From Spizellomyces punctatus DAOM BR117 (lineage: Eukaryota > Chytridiomycota > Chytridiomycetes > Spizellomycetales > Spizellomycetaceae), in NCBI RefSeq assembly GCF_000182565.1, contig NW_015971538.1:1608983-1672982 (forward strand): DNA of 64,000 bases, in the 5' to 3' direction. Positions 44,341 to 55,922 of this stretch are shown piece by piece; positions within the stretch are counted from its first letter, which is position 1; each line of letters begins with the position of its first letter. The notes under the pieces are model-generated. The model was not told the DNA's origin. It did not search any database and worked only from the letters and a program-made list of their open reading frames with translations. Made by a program: the position numbers and the translations under genes.

Positions 44341-46534
44341 TCATGTGACAGGAATGCCATAATCCGCGGCCAACTGTCGTATCCGCTCTTTGCAGAACTT
44401 CTCCAGCCGATTTGCGCTAATGGAAAGTATGAGCTGCATATCAACCATGTCTAGGTCGTCCGGTAGGCACTCACCACTTGACGTACGGCGTGTGGTCCTC
44501 GTTATAAATTTTACAATTCTGAACAATCAATGCGAATTCAGCCTCGAATTCAGCTATAGATTGATATTTCCCATCCTCCAGATGCTCGCCCATTGTTCGC
44601 AAGTCTGCGGATGCGACATGTTTATCACAACGCAATTGAGGAGCAGACATGGATTGGGACGGAAAGGGAACTTACCCATTGGATGCTTAATTATATCATA
44701 ATAGTCAGGTACTCCAGATACAGGCTCTGTAAAGGGCCAAGCATTCTGGTTCTCTCTAAGCTCACCAAGTAGTTGGCTCAGCATATAATACATTGGACTT
44801 TTGGTGTCGTCTGAGCCTCGTATTCTAGTGCAGCAGAAGGTCAATGCGGTTACGACTGGCGTTGATGCATAGATACATACTTTTCTTCAATATCGGGCGT
44901 CCAGCCTGCCTCCTCTACGAATTGTGAACAATAAGTAAAAGTAATTTAAATCAGGAGCGCATCTGATGCAACATACGAAGTCCAGGGATGTCCTGGGGAT
45001 TGACATGCGTTGCGCCCTTTTTAAATGCATCCAAGCCGGGGTACACAATGTGCGACTGGGATATTTCTTTTATCTTTTGGAACACAGCCTGCGATTCCGT
45101 GCGTGAGTTGCATCCGCATTTAGCCAACATGCGCCTTTGCCCGAAGCATGGGAAAGTACCTTTCGATGCGCCGCATATATGGTATAAATTTCAAGATACC
45201 GGACCTTGGGGAAAAATGTGCATTGGAGGAGAGTGGCACCTTCATAATCTTTTATATATCCGACCCAGATTGCTTTCTCGAGGGTTATCTCCGAAGTGAA
45301 GCCCTAAAAGCATGCGATTATGGCCCGCTCACTAATGAAGGCATGAAACTGCGCCATTACTGAACTAACCTGCTTCTTAAAAAACCCGATAGCAAAATTG
45401 TCGGCGTAGGTGAGGAGATGTTGCACGCCAAAGGTATCACGTACGTAGTCTTTGAAATGGGCCATAAGACGTGCCCCATATCCCTATGATGATCATGGTT
45501 CATGTAAGGACGGAATAAACCCGTCATGTATACGTCAGGACCTCGTACCGAAGTTTGATTGCCACTCAATACAGCCAAGAACACAATTTCAGCAAACTTC
45601 CGTGCTTCGAAGGGTCGAAACGTGATACCTCCGATCACCTCACGATTGGCTCGGACAACGACGTAGCTAAAGTGCTCCCTGCAACCAAGGGAGGTCAGCT
45701 CCAATGACCGTCCGACCACACGTGCCGTTTATTACTCACCTTGAATACACCACGCGAGCGATATACTCTCTTGGCATTTTCGGCAATTGAGCTTGAATGA
45801 CGGCTTTGAGTCTTGACAGCAGAACAAGATTCTCCTTGCGGCCATCATTGTGCGCCAGCTTAAAACTCACGAATCCAGACTGCTCTTCCTCTAAGATTCG
45901 CTTGTATTTCGCGGAGCGGACCTAAACGACACCACACGTCAGTACTCAAAGATGGCAGATGCTTTGCACTTCAAGATCTGAAATTCACCTCGTTAAATTT
46001 TTCTGGTGCGGGTTGGACACCATCTTGAATATCATCCACAAGTGTTGTTGGGGCAATCAATGGACTTGGCAGCTTCGGTGGTACTTCGCCCGTTGTGAGC
46101 GCTGATGCTGTGTCACCATTTGCCACATCCCCGTTTTCATCCGCCTCTCCTTGTACACCAATACTCTGATTAGCCAACGTTCTTCCACTTTGAGCAGGGG
46201 TATTTGTAGGTGTGTCACTGGCAGGAGTCTCTTGGGAGCTGAATATTTGCTGACCCATTCGACGGCGTTTCGATAGTGGCGCCTCGTCCTCTTCCGAGGA
46301 GGAGGACATGCGCCTCGCGGGTTCTGGTGTACCACTTCTACTTCGTTTGGGTTTACTGCTTAAGGTAGGGCTGGCCTCCGCCCCAGCAAACAAACTATCT
46401 GGTGCTTTGATAACATCATCGCTGGCAGTTCTCCGGCGTTTGGAGAGCGGTTCTTCGTCGTCGTCTGAGGATGGTGGTTGTGGCAGACGTTCAATGGAGG
46501 GAGTTCTATGCCGCTTTGCGGTTTCCGGTGACAT
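44341..46534 (-). CDS. GCN5: Histone acetyltransferase GCN5
   Basis: Multi-exon minus-strand gene from the ATG at 46534 ([13 protein letters not shown]) to the TGA at 44341-44343. The N-terminus is low-complexity with two copies of an acidic-then-basic motif ([10 protein letters not shown] and [10 protein letters not shown]), likely nuclear localisation signals. The GNAT domain reads [46 protein letters not shown] and [16 protein letters not shown], then [23 protein letters not shown]. The C-terminal bromodomain includes [22 protein letters not shown] and ends [16 protein letters not shown]. It is the catalytic subunit of SAGA, acetylating H3 for transcription. Exact intron ends are partly approximate. 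Confidence 0.93.
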
Positions 46535-46795
46535 CGCTAAGAATGATAAGGTATCTGAGACGTTGAAAGAACCTGCTTGCAACGGGTTAAGCGCTTATGA
46601 AAGCGCTTAGATGAGTCCTACAGATTGCGAGCCAGATGCGAAAAACCTCACGCCGAAATCTCCGCCGATGACAAGAATTGCTTTGCCCCCGACTTAACCG
46701 ACTGGAACCGTACAATTTGTGGTTAAGTCACGATTGTCATGCTGAAGAAGGAATGTTGGAATCTGCTGGGACCCTCCATTGACTATCGCTCAGGC
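46535..46795. promoter_or_regulatory. Divergent promoter region (GCN5 / SBDS)
   Basis: About 260 bases between the start codons of GCN5 and SBDS, enough for a shared bidirectional promoter. No specific site was recognised. Confidence 0.4.
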
Positions 46796-47813
46796 ATGTC
46801 ATCAAATATTTTCACTCCGGTCAATCAGGTATGATTTGTATCTTATCGAACTATAGACAATGTCGTCTGACAGTAGGAACCAAGGTGCGGTTGACAAATG
46901 TGTCCGTGGTACGGTTGAAGAAGGGTGGGAAACGGTTTGAAGTTGCCTGTTACAAAAACAAAGTTCTCGAATGGCGGAACAATGTGTAAGTCATTTGCAA
47001 GCAACAAAATTGATGCGAGTCAGAGATTGAGTTTAGTGCAGGGAAACCGACCTCGATAATGTCCTGCAAACCCGCACAGTTTTTGTGAACGTCTCAAAAG
47101 GGCAACTTGCCAATAAAGAAGACCTCAACAAAGCCTTCAAAACAACCGACACGGACAAGATCATTTTGGAGGTACGCAATTGGGCTATATCTCAGAAGAC
47201 TGAGAGCTGTAACCACCGACATGAAACAACCTTGGCATAGTTAGATTTTGCGAAAGGGTGAATTGCAAGTTGGAGAAAAAGAACGAACACAGCAGCTAGG
47301 GAACCTTTCGAGAGATATTGCTACCACGGTTGCGGAAAAGTGTATCAATCCCGATACCAAACGCCCGTATACCGTGACTATGATTGAAAAGGCCATGGCG
47401 GACCTTCATTTTTCGGTCAACCCGAATCGGAACGCGAAGCAGCAAGCCCTTGAAGTGATCAAGCAGTTACAAGAAAAACAAACCATTCCAATAGCTAGAG
47501 CACAGATGCGCCTTCGTGTTGCCATACCTGGGAAGGAAGGAAAGAGAGTAAAGGAGAAGATCTCGTCACTAATAGAGAGCACAGAAGACGAAGATTGGGG
47601 CGATGAATATGAGCTGGTGAGCCTGATATCAGTTTCATGAAGTTGCATGAATGATGGATGATCTAATGCGCTCGAAAATTTTAGATATGCCTGATCAATC
47701 CTGGACAATTCAGGGCATTGACAGATGTTGTGCAGAAGGAAACAAAGGGTAGAGGACAAATTGAGGTGTTGAGCATTCGAGATACGGACGACAGGGATGA
47801 AGCTTTTGCATAA
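46796..47813 (+). CDS. SDO1: Ribosome maturation protein SBDS/Sdo1
   Basis: Five exons, 46796-46828, 46885-46985, 47042-47171, 47245-47616 and 47685-47813, give 254 residues, the family length. It starts [30 protein letters not shown], followed by [56 protein letters not shown] and [15 protein letters not shown]. The protein works with the GTPase Efl1 to release eIF6 (Tif6) from the 60S subunit in the cytoplasm. All joins are in phase with GT-AG sites. Confidence 0.96.
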
Positions 47814-48080
47814 ACTATCTAGTCCATAGAATCTGAAGCGCATGTGTTTAATTATCCATTCTGAAGAGAACATCTGCATTATCCAAACACGCTCTGTATG
47901 CACGGAATAAACGGCAATCCGGAATGTTACCAATTATAACACTATAGGGCTGGTGAACTGACGGCATTAGGTGGAATGTGCACATCAGCAATTGGCCAAT
48001 TCAGCGTGACGAGAACACCCGACACACAAAGAGGCACTGCCAGTATCTTGTCAAATCGTTTTACCCTGGCTTCTTTGGCA

Positions 48081-50320
48081 TCATCGTGAAGGGAGAGGAG
48101 ATGCTTGTGCTCGGCCATGACCCCCACTTCCAGGAATCCCTTTGGCAGCCTGCTTTCTCTTCTTAAACGCTTTGACTTGCTCGTGACCCTCCTCAGTTAC
48201 CACCAAAATCCGCTTCTTATCATTCTTCCAGAGAATCGCACCAAATGGCTCTGCATAATCGCTGAGTTGCTTGTACTCCTGTATGTCGGGGAAGTCGTTG
48301 TACATGTAGGCTGCCATGTGACGTACAATGAATATAGCTAGAATTTACACAATATAGGAAATTTGAGACTTTACCTCTAGACACTCGCAGTCTATTCCGC
48401 TCCATTTCCCATAATCGAATCTGATCAACAACCGTCTCGGGCAAAATTGGCGACTGTATATATGGCAACATATTCGGGTCAAACGCTCTTCCTTGAGGCA
48501 CCCAAACCGTACACCAACCTGTTTCCTCATCTCCGGATGTGCATGTGCGGTGAGGTAGGTAATGATCTACGCAACATAATGAGACAGTGCAGCGGGTACA
48601 ACGGCAATCTTGAACAAAGCAGTACATACTTGATCGGCTGTGATTCCTTTCGCTAGCGCATCTCTTACTCCATCACGTGTAATTAGCCCCACAACCATAT
48701 TCTGGAAGCGTGCTTGCAGGGAGACAAAGAGACTTAAAATAGCGATTTGCAAAGGAGACTCTACCGGAATTCATAAAATGAGTGCAACTGAAAGCGCTTC
48801 AGAGAACCATAAATACAAACCCGTATAAGCATATATTCGATAGTTGGTTTCCACAATAATATATCCATGACCTTCTTCTGGCTTCCGTGCAGCAATCATT
48901 GAACCTGACGTGAGGGATGTCGCCATTCGTGTGGGGTAAAACCTGCTCGATTTTTTCTATTCCAAAGAGTGCTTCAAGTCAGTAATTTCGGCGTCGTGCA
49001 CATTGGCCCTTCCCAAGTATACCAACCTTCCTTTGATAGAAGAGGCCAAACCATTTGAGGTCTTCCAGAACCATCTTTTGAGTGTCCGTCAAAGGATCTA
49101 TTGAATATGACTGCCATACCATTCATAAGCAACAACCATATATGGCCAAGTGAAGAACATATCGGGTCGCGTCACTAACCTGACCAAGCTCCAAACTGCC
49201 AACTTGGAACAGGAAATTCAGGACCTCCACGATATCCATTTGCAGTTGCCTCTGATAACACATCCGTTTTAGCGTGGAAACCTCAGAACGATTTGTACTT
49301 CCAGGCTCTCACCTCTGCCAGTTCAAGATACTGGAGCAAGAGCGACCACACTTGAACATTGACATCTAGCAATAGAAATTGAAATCCTTTGCTTGTGATC
49401 ATGGTTCTTTCATCGTCCGTTACACCAGACCGGCCACTGGAAGAACGCTATGTATTAGAATTTGTGCCAGAGGATAGGCGATCGTTTCGCGTTCTTACTC
49501 TTGCTCTTGTAGTCCAGATGCAACAAGTAATCTTCCGACTGCCTTCGGTCGTTTCTCAGTTGGTGTGCCAACAAGGTAGTGTAGTACCGCCTGATGAACA
49601 GAGCTGATAAGGTTACACTCTCAATTGTAATCTATCAGTTCGTTGACATACCTCCCAGGCTTCAGATGCATACCGATCGAGAAAAGGAATGTCTACCTCA
49701 TATTTATCCTGGGTATCGGCAGGCTTTCCGAAACTCGCATGTGTACCACTACATTAGGGTAGCAAGTAAACGTGCGTCATTACAATACTGGTGCTCACTC
49801 CCGCCCTATTGGTCCTCACCCGCCAACCAGAGCATTATGCATATTCTCTTGAAAGATTCGATTGATCTGGAGATGTTCGCTACCGGTCTCTGTGCAAATA
49901 TTCATTTTGGCAAGCTTTTTCAGACTATCTCGGAGATCGCTGGAACATAGCAGTCGTGTTATACTATTGCTGTTCAGAAGAAAGGTCGTAATAGGCCCAT
50001 GTGACGTACCTGCGATGCTCCTGAAAGCACCAAGCTTCAACATCTGCTTTCAGGACGGGGCGTTGTGTATAGAGTAGTCGCATCACGATCTGCTTGGCGA
50101 CAGGTGGAAGGAGTCTATTTCCAGGTCTCAGCTTCGAGTTTTCAAGGAGCTCTCCTGATATCAATTCTCACCGAAGCGCGGCTAAACATGTTGCAGGCTG
50201 AGTGTAGAGTTTGTCAAATGTTTGTTTGGGGAGAGTTTCTAGGTACTCTTGGATACTATTCTGTTGCAATTGGCCATTTTAAGTGTCATGTGAACGCTTT
50301 ACGTGACTATCCAGTGCCAT
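48081..50320 (-). CDS. TFB2: TFIIH core subunit p52/Tfb2
   Basis: Multi-exon minus-strand gene. The proposed start at 50320 reads MALD, then an intron, then [26 protein letters not shown]; the donor of that first intron is weak. Then come [41 protein letters not shown], the winged-helix parts around [26 protein letters not shown], and the C-terminal [45 protein letters not shown] and KAFKKRKQA, which matches the p8/Tfb5-binding end of p52. It anchors and stimulates the XPB/Ssl2 helicase in transcription initiation and nucleotide excision repair. Internal exon ends between 48700 and 50000 are approximate. Confidence 0.88.
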
Positions 50321-50609
50321 ACCTTTACGGTAGCCAATGAGTCCGACATGTTTCGATCGCCTGAACATCTCCAGATCCCGGCACTAGATGTTTACGAAAA
50401 CTCCGTCAAGCGACAGGAAGATACAGTTCCACATTGGTCAATGACATCTCAGACTTGGATGCAATTTGGATATAGTGTGGATCATTCCCAAAGTGGTTAA
50501 ATTGTGATCTGAGCGGCTGTGAAAACTATATACAGCCAGATATGGATAAATGACGCGCAGCATTCCATTACTCACAAATACCAATGCTCGGTTGGTGTGA
50601 TCTGCCAAA

Positions 50610-53068
50610 ATGCCCAAGGAAATCGTAACTCTGCAGCTAGGCCACACAGCTAATTGGGTCGGAACACATTTCTGGAATATTCAGGTAAAACATGTCGTGC
50701 TCTGGGCATATGGACATTCTCATACCGTTATGTTTAGGAATCATATTTTCACTTCAACCCAGACGATGAACCAGAAATTCAACATGATGTTTTGTTCCGG
50801 GCCGGGAGCAACGTATATGTAACTATCCGTTTTCATTTCCAAAAACGACAACCGGTGTACCAACGTATCCTTTGTGATCGGAAAGGGTGAAGAAACATAT
50901 ACCCCGCGGTTGATCCTGTTCGATCTGAAAGGTGTACCCGTGTCTCTACTGATTTTTGGCGTACGTACAAGATGCAAGTGTTGACATAATGTCAAGGTGG
51001 TCTGGGGACCTTGAAGAAAGTTAGTCCTCTATACGAACCTTCAAACGAGAGCGCATCCTACACCGCTGACACTTGGTAAGAAGCGCTGATATCTATAACT
51101 CTATTGCAAGAGCTAAGACGCTGTAGGAGTGGCAAAGTTGAACGATATGCAGAAGAGCCGTACCCGAAAAACCAATTCCTTCATCATCTGGACGAGGTAG
51201 CATACGAGACTCACTTGTTATCGTAGGCGGGCCTTTAATCCAAACTTTAGCCCCCGCCAGAGACTACAATACCACTCACTTACGCCGATGAGCTTGAAAG
51301 AAAAGTGTCTGTATGGTCAGATTTCAACAAGCTTTATTATCATCCCAAAAGTATAGTCGAGATACCCCACTACTTGCACGAGGACGACAGGAATCCTTTT
51401 TCAACATTCACCCAAGGTCTTGACATTTTTTCGCAGCCTGACGTTGTGAGTACCCAGCCGTGCCCATTTCATCGTCCCCTAAAAAGTAAATGTGCATATT
51501 CAAATACGGTAATAGAAGGAAGACGTCCTTGATGAACGACTTCGCTTTTTTGTCGAAGAATGCGATTCGTTGCAGGTGCGAGTTTAAATCATTACCATGA
51601 TTGGAAATGCTGTACTTACGAACCAAGTAGGGGTTTAACCTTGTGGCGGATGCTGTAGACGGATTTTCAGGCATTACCGCCAGTCTGTTGGAATATCTTC
51701 GTGATGAATTTCCCAAGAAAGCTGCCATAACTTTTGGAATCCACAAGCCGCTTCCGCACGAATACACTGAGGTGGAATCATTTTGTTCCCTAGAGTGCCT
51801 TCAGCGTACAGCTCACTTTACAATCTACAGAAAAGCCGAACCATATGTTCTATCAATTCAGCACTGCTTCTGGAGGCCGCCTGCCGAACAAGTTCCTTGT
51901 ACATTCCTATGTTTCCACCTACGAGAAATGATCTTGATCCCAATGGATGGTCTAAGTATCTCAGCACAGATGTGCGTATGGCACGTATTTTTTTGATTGA
52001 GTGCCGGCTGACAATTTGTGATTCTATCTAGTTTACCTCTATATATCATTGGAGTGCCTACCTGTCTACTGCCATAGAGACCACACTACTCCCGGTTCGG
52101 TATGTCCGTCCCCTTCTCCCCATATTACAAGTGCGCTGAGCACTTGATAACCCCCTTCATTCCAGGGTAAAGGCGAATCCGCTACATATGCTTGACATGG
52201 CTGATGTTGTCAGTGGCGGAAGCGCCCGTACATTGGCGGCATTAGCCTCTTCTCTTCCATTTCCCATGCCTAAGCATGCACCTTTTACCACCGTGATGAG
52301 CCCCCAAAATTCAAGGATACGATGGATGCGGGACTTGACTCAGCAGCTGCCATATGACTCGGTGGGTTCCCACAAATTAACATATGCTACAGGTGCGCCA
52401 AACTCATGACATTTGCTGCAGATAGGAGACCATTTCGGACACGTCGCCGTTTCACGAGGTGTAGCTGAGATTGCAAAGTTTCAAAATCACGAACATCAAC
52501 AATGGTGAGCGTTTGTGGGGGATATGAATAGCAAAATCCTAACCATTCTCATCTAGTCCGCCTACCAAATCTCAAGTACAAGAGGCACTTGACAGGCTTT
52601 ACAATTCGCAGTCAGCAATGGCTGGTGGCCGAAGGTAAGTCTCTTATTCCTCTCAATAGACCCACCATCGCGCTCAAAGAGATGACGGTCCAGCATCGCG
52701 CTCGACCAGGCCATGCCGGTCGCGGAAACTTTTCCTCAATTTTTCACCGAGCATGTTGATAACAATGGTCTTGTCGATGATCTGGCTGAGCGACCTAGCG
52801 GTAAGATTACAGAGCGATGTGATTTTGATTCCGTTTTCTCATGAAATCTATTGATGCAGGGGTTGTAACCCGAGTAGCTACAATGACTCACCTACAAATA
52901 TCACCTCAGCTGAAGAAATTGATCATTGATGCTGCTCGGACACTGACCAGAATTTCAACACCTATTGCTGTCTTATATGAGAAAGGGGAGCATGGGATAT
53001 CTGGAGAGGATTGGCGGGCAATGAGAGAGGCCATTGAACAGCTGGCAGAGAATTATGAAGAAGAATAA
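50610..53068 (+). CDS. DML1: Misato/DML1 tubulin-like protein
   Basis: About ten short exons on the plus strand from ATG 50610 to the TAA ending at 53068. The N-terminus MPKEIVTLQLGHTANWVGTH is the diagnostic Misato motif. Next comes DDEPEIQHDVLFRAG; then PRLILFDLKG; then SVWSDFNKLYYHPKSIVEI; then GFNLVADAVDGFSGITASLL, the Misato tubulin-like GTP-loop-equivalent region; and the C-terminus LTRISTPIAVLYEKGEHG. Yeast Dml1 affects mitochondrial DNA inheritance, and animal Misato influences mitochondrial distribution and tubulin handling. Several internal exon ends were not fixed. Confidence 0.87.
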
Positions 53069-53270
53069 AGGTACTGTCATACCTCATGTAAAATCGCAAC
53101 TGATACTAATACTCCACCCACCAGACTCGTGGTATTGGCACATTACCCCCACCAATTGTAGATGTCTGAAACCTTTAGCATAGCCGCGGGCAAATCTTTC
53201 TGACTCGAGCTGAGCAGTCAGTTCATATGTTAACTTTTGTATTTGCTTTTTGTATGAACGACAAAACAGA

Positions 53271-54032
53271 TCAATCTTCTCCTGCTGGCACCTCCTCCTC
53301 TAGATATTTGACCAGCTTTACGCGCATCTCCGTTAAGTCATCCCCTCGTAGGATGTCACTGACGAATGCCACCTCCACTTGCATGTGAACCATTTCTAAG
53401 GCCCCTCGTAGTACCCCGCACAAAACATTGGAATACCACAATTCGGTCACGGCATCCTCTGGAAGTTCCACGAAATCTGAAAGCGGGTTATCTTCGAGGA
53501 CTAGGGAGAATTCTTTGGAGTCTGCGGACCAGTTTGTTACAGTGGGTGATATACCGAGGAATATTTTGAAGCCAATCTGTCCGAATCGCGGCGTAAATTA
53601 ACGAGGCACTAGCAATCAAGCCTTCAAAGGCCCAACACCCACTTTTGCTATTGTATCTGCCGTTTCCCGAAAGTCACCGCACTTGGTAGTACCAGATTTT
53701 GCCAGGAAATCTTCAATCAACCGTACTCCGATATTATATCCCCTGTGGTAGAAACAGTTTTTAGCAACGAGAACGATATATCTCCCCCACAGAACATTCA
53801 ACCAACCCACATCTTCTCCAAGTGCTTATTTACTTCTATATAGTTTTCGTGATCTTTCATGAGTTGCGCCACGACTGAACCGTACGTCAGCGTAAAAAGT
53901 TCGGCGCTCTGTGCAAACGTTCGTTAGAGTCTAGAAAACGCAGATGAGGGGCGATCCTTTGAACCAGCATACAATTTTATCCACTTTTGTCTTCCATATC
54001 TCATCTCCAGTTTGTCGTGGCTGCCGAAGCAT
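53271..54032 (-). CDS. BET3: TRAPP complex subunit BET3
   Basis: Four exons (54032-53973, 53908-53811, 53742-53643, 53576-53271) in phase, 187 residues, close to the usual 180-193. Motifs: [96 protein letters not shown] and [16 protein letters not shown]. The conserved cysteine in the LTYG-to-HLEKM region that is palmitoylated in other Bet3 proteins was not checked. It is the central TRAPP subunit for ER-to-Golgi vesicle tethering and Ypt1 activation. Confidence 0.95.
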
Positions 54033-54195
54033 GGTAATCTTAGCTCTTTGGTGGTGTAAATTGAGGAAAGATGGGGGAAGCTAAACGGGCAGAACGCGTT
54101 GACGGTTGACTCACCGCCAGTGAACGTGATCCAGCATCCAGAATCCAACTAACTTGTAAAAACCGACATGTTCATTTTCATGTAGACTATTATAG

Positions 54196-55872
54196 ATGAC
54201 CTCCACGGTTACGACCCGCACTCACGTTCGGATAGATACAGAGTACAGCGCTGACGCTGTTGAGTTCTGTCCGATACATCCCTTTACGCATGTGGTAGCG
54301 GTTGGAACTTATCAAGTGGTCAAAGACGGTAACCTCTGGTCCCCAGACGCAAATGGGAATATAAAGGAGACGACAACAGAAATCGCGGAGGACAAGGGAA
54401 ATTTCAATACCGGTAGGCTTGGTCGACTCTTATTGTTCGGTTTGACAGAGTCGGGAGAGAATGAAGAATCCATCGTAGCGTGAGTTGAATATTTATTGTC
54501 AACAACGCTTCCGAAACCTCACAAAATTTCTGTCTAGGAAGGAGGTTTTCCGGATGGAAACTGGTGCCATTCTTGATATGAAATGGTGGGACTGCTAGTG
54601 TCAACTCTGTTGTTCCAACATTAAGCGTGATCTACGCAGGTCACACCATCCAGTTGATGGTCAGGCGTACTTGGGGCTTGTCGATGCGTTGGGACAAACG
54701 CAGCTTCTTGGCTTGAATGAGGTTGGTGAAAAATAAGTGCATAAAGAATTACCGTGAAACTAAAGCCAGACTATGTGCAGGGCTCTGAGGAGCTGGTGCC
54801 AAAGGCCTCACATTCTAACGGGAAGGATGGAGTCCTCAGTCTATCCCTGGACTGGTCAAATCGCGTCAATAACAGGTAAGATGCACCTCAGTATGAAAAT
54901 TGTGATCGTTTTTTGTGTCCTGAACAATAGTACTCTGTGTTGTCCGCCAGCGATCCACGAATTATAATCAGCGAAAGCGATGGAAATATTGCCCGCCTTT
55001 CAATAACCGGCGGGTCGATTGTGCGAAGCGAAGAATGGCACGCACATGAATTTGAAGCTTGGATCTCGGCCTTTAATTACTGGGAGACGGAGATTGTTTA
55101 TACTGGTATGAATCGTCTGTCTACAGTCACGATTCCTTCGCATGTATTTGCTAACATGTTTGCCATCCCTTCACAGGTGGCGACGACTGTACTCTCAAAG
55201 GATGGGACCTTCGAATGAACCCGGCGTCACCCACTTTTACGAATAGAAGGTGCGTACTGGATCTTGTCTCCTGATGTCATTGCTGTAGTGCTCACATTTT
55301 GTCATCGATTATTCTAAGGCATCAGGCCGGAGTTTGCAGTATTCAATCGCATCCTCATCGCCAACATATACTTGCAACCGGAAGGTGATTGCTTGTCTCT
55401 CGCGAGAGAAGTACTCTTTGTCCTTTTGCATAACTATTCTACCCCCAATGTCAGCTACGATGAAAGCATCATGATCTGGGACACACGAAAAATGCGCACC
55501 CCATTATTAGAACATCATACGGGGGGAGGAGTCTGGCGTCTGAAATGGCACCCGACAGACCCCGGGCAGCTGCTCGCTGCATGTATGCACAATGGCTTTC
55601 ACATCCTAAACGTCGATACAGGTAAATGGAAGCACCACATCTTCCAAACATGACTCTAATAATATATCCTGACAGACGCAACTCGATGTGAAACTGTGTG
55701 CAGCTATATGGAGCATACCTCCCTTGCCTACGGTGCAGACTGGTGCTATTCTAACCTCAAGCCAAAGCTAGAAGAAACTTCTGTCCGAAAATCGGCAAAG
55801 GACACTTTGGGAACATGTTCATTTTATGATCACATTTTCCACGTGTGGGATGTTGCACAGCCTCTTCGATGA
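54196..55872 (+). CDS. DPH7: Diphthamide biosynthesis WD40 protein DPH7
   Basis: Multi-exon plus-strand gene beginning [30 protein letters not shown] and [12 protein letters not shown], a characteristic DPH7/WDR85 start. WD repeats follow: [101 protein letters not shown] and [14 protein letters not shown], ending [12 protein letters not shown]. The enzyme demethylates the diphthine methyl ester before final amidation of eEF2. The first exon ends about 54479; the other internal joins were not all fixed. It is divergent from BET3 with 163 bases between starts. Confidence 0.9.
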
Positions 55873-55922
55873 CTGCACAAAAGTTGCGGAATCTATTAGC
55901 ACCTGAACATTATCTACTCTCT

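Noticed and set aside
47406-47933. 175-codon minus-strand open frame
   Set aside because: Antisense to SBDS exons 4 and 5, which are secure.
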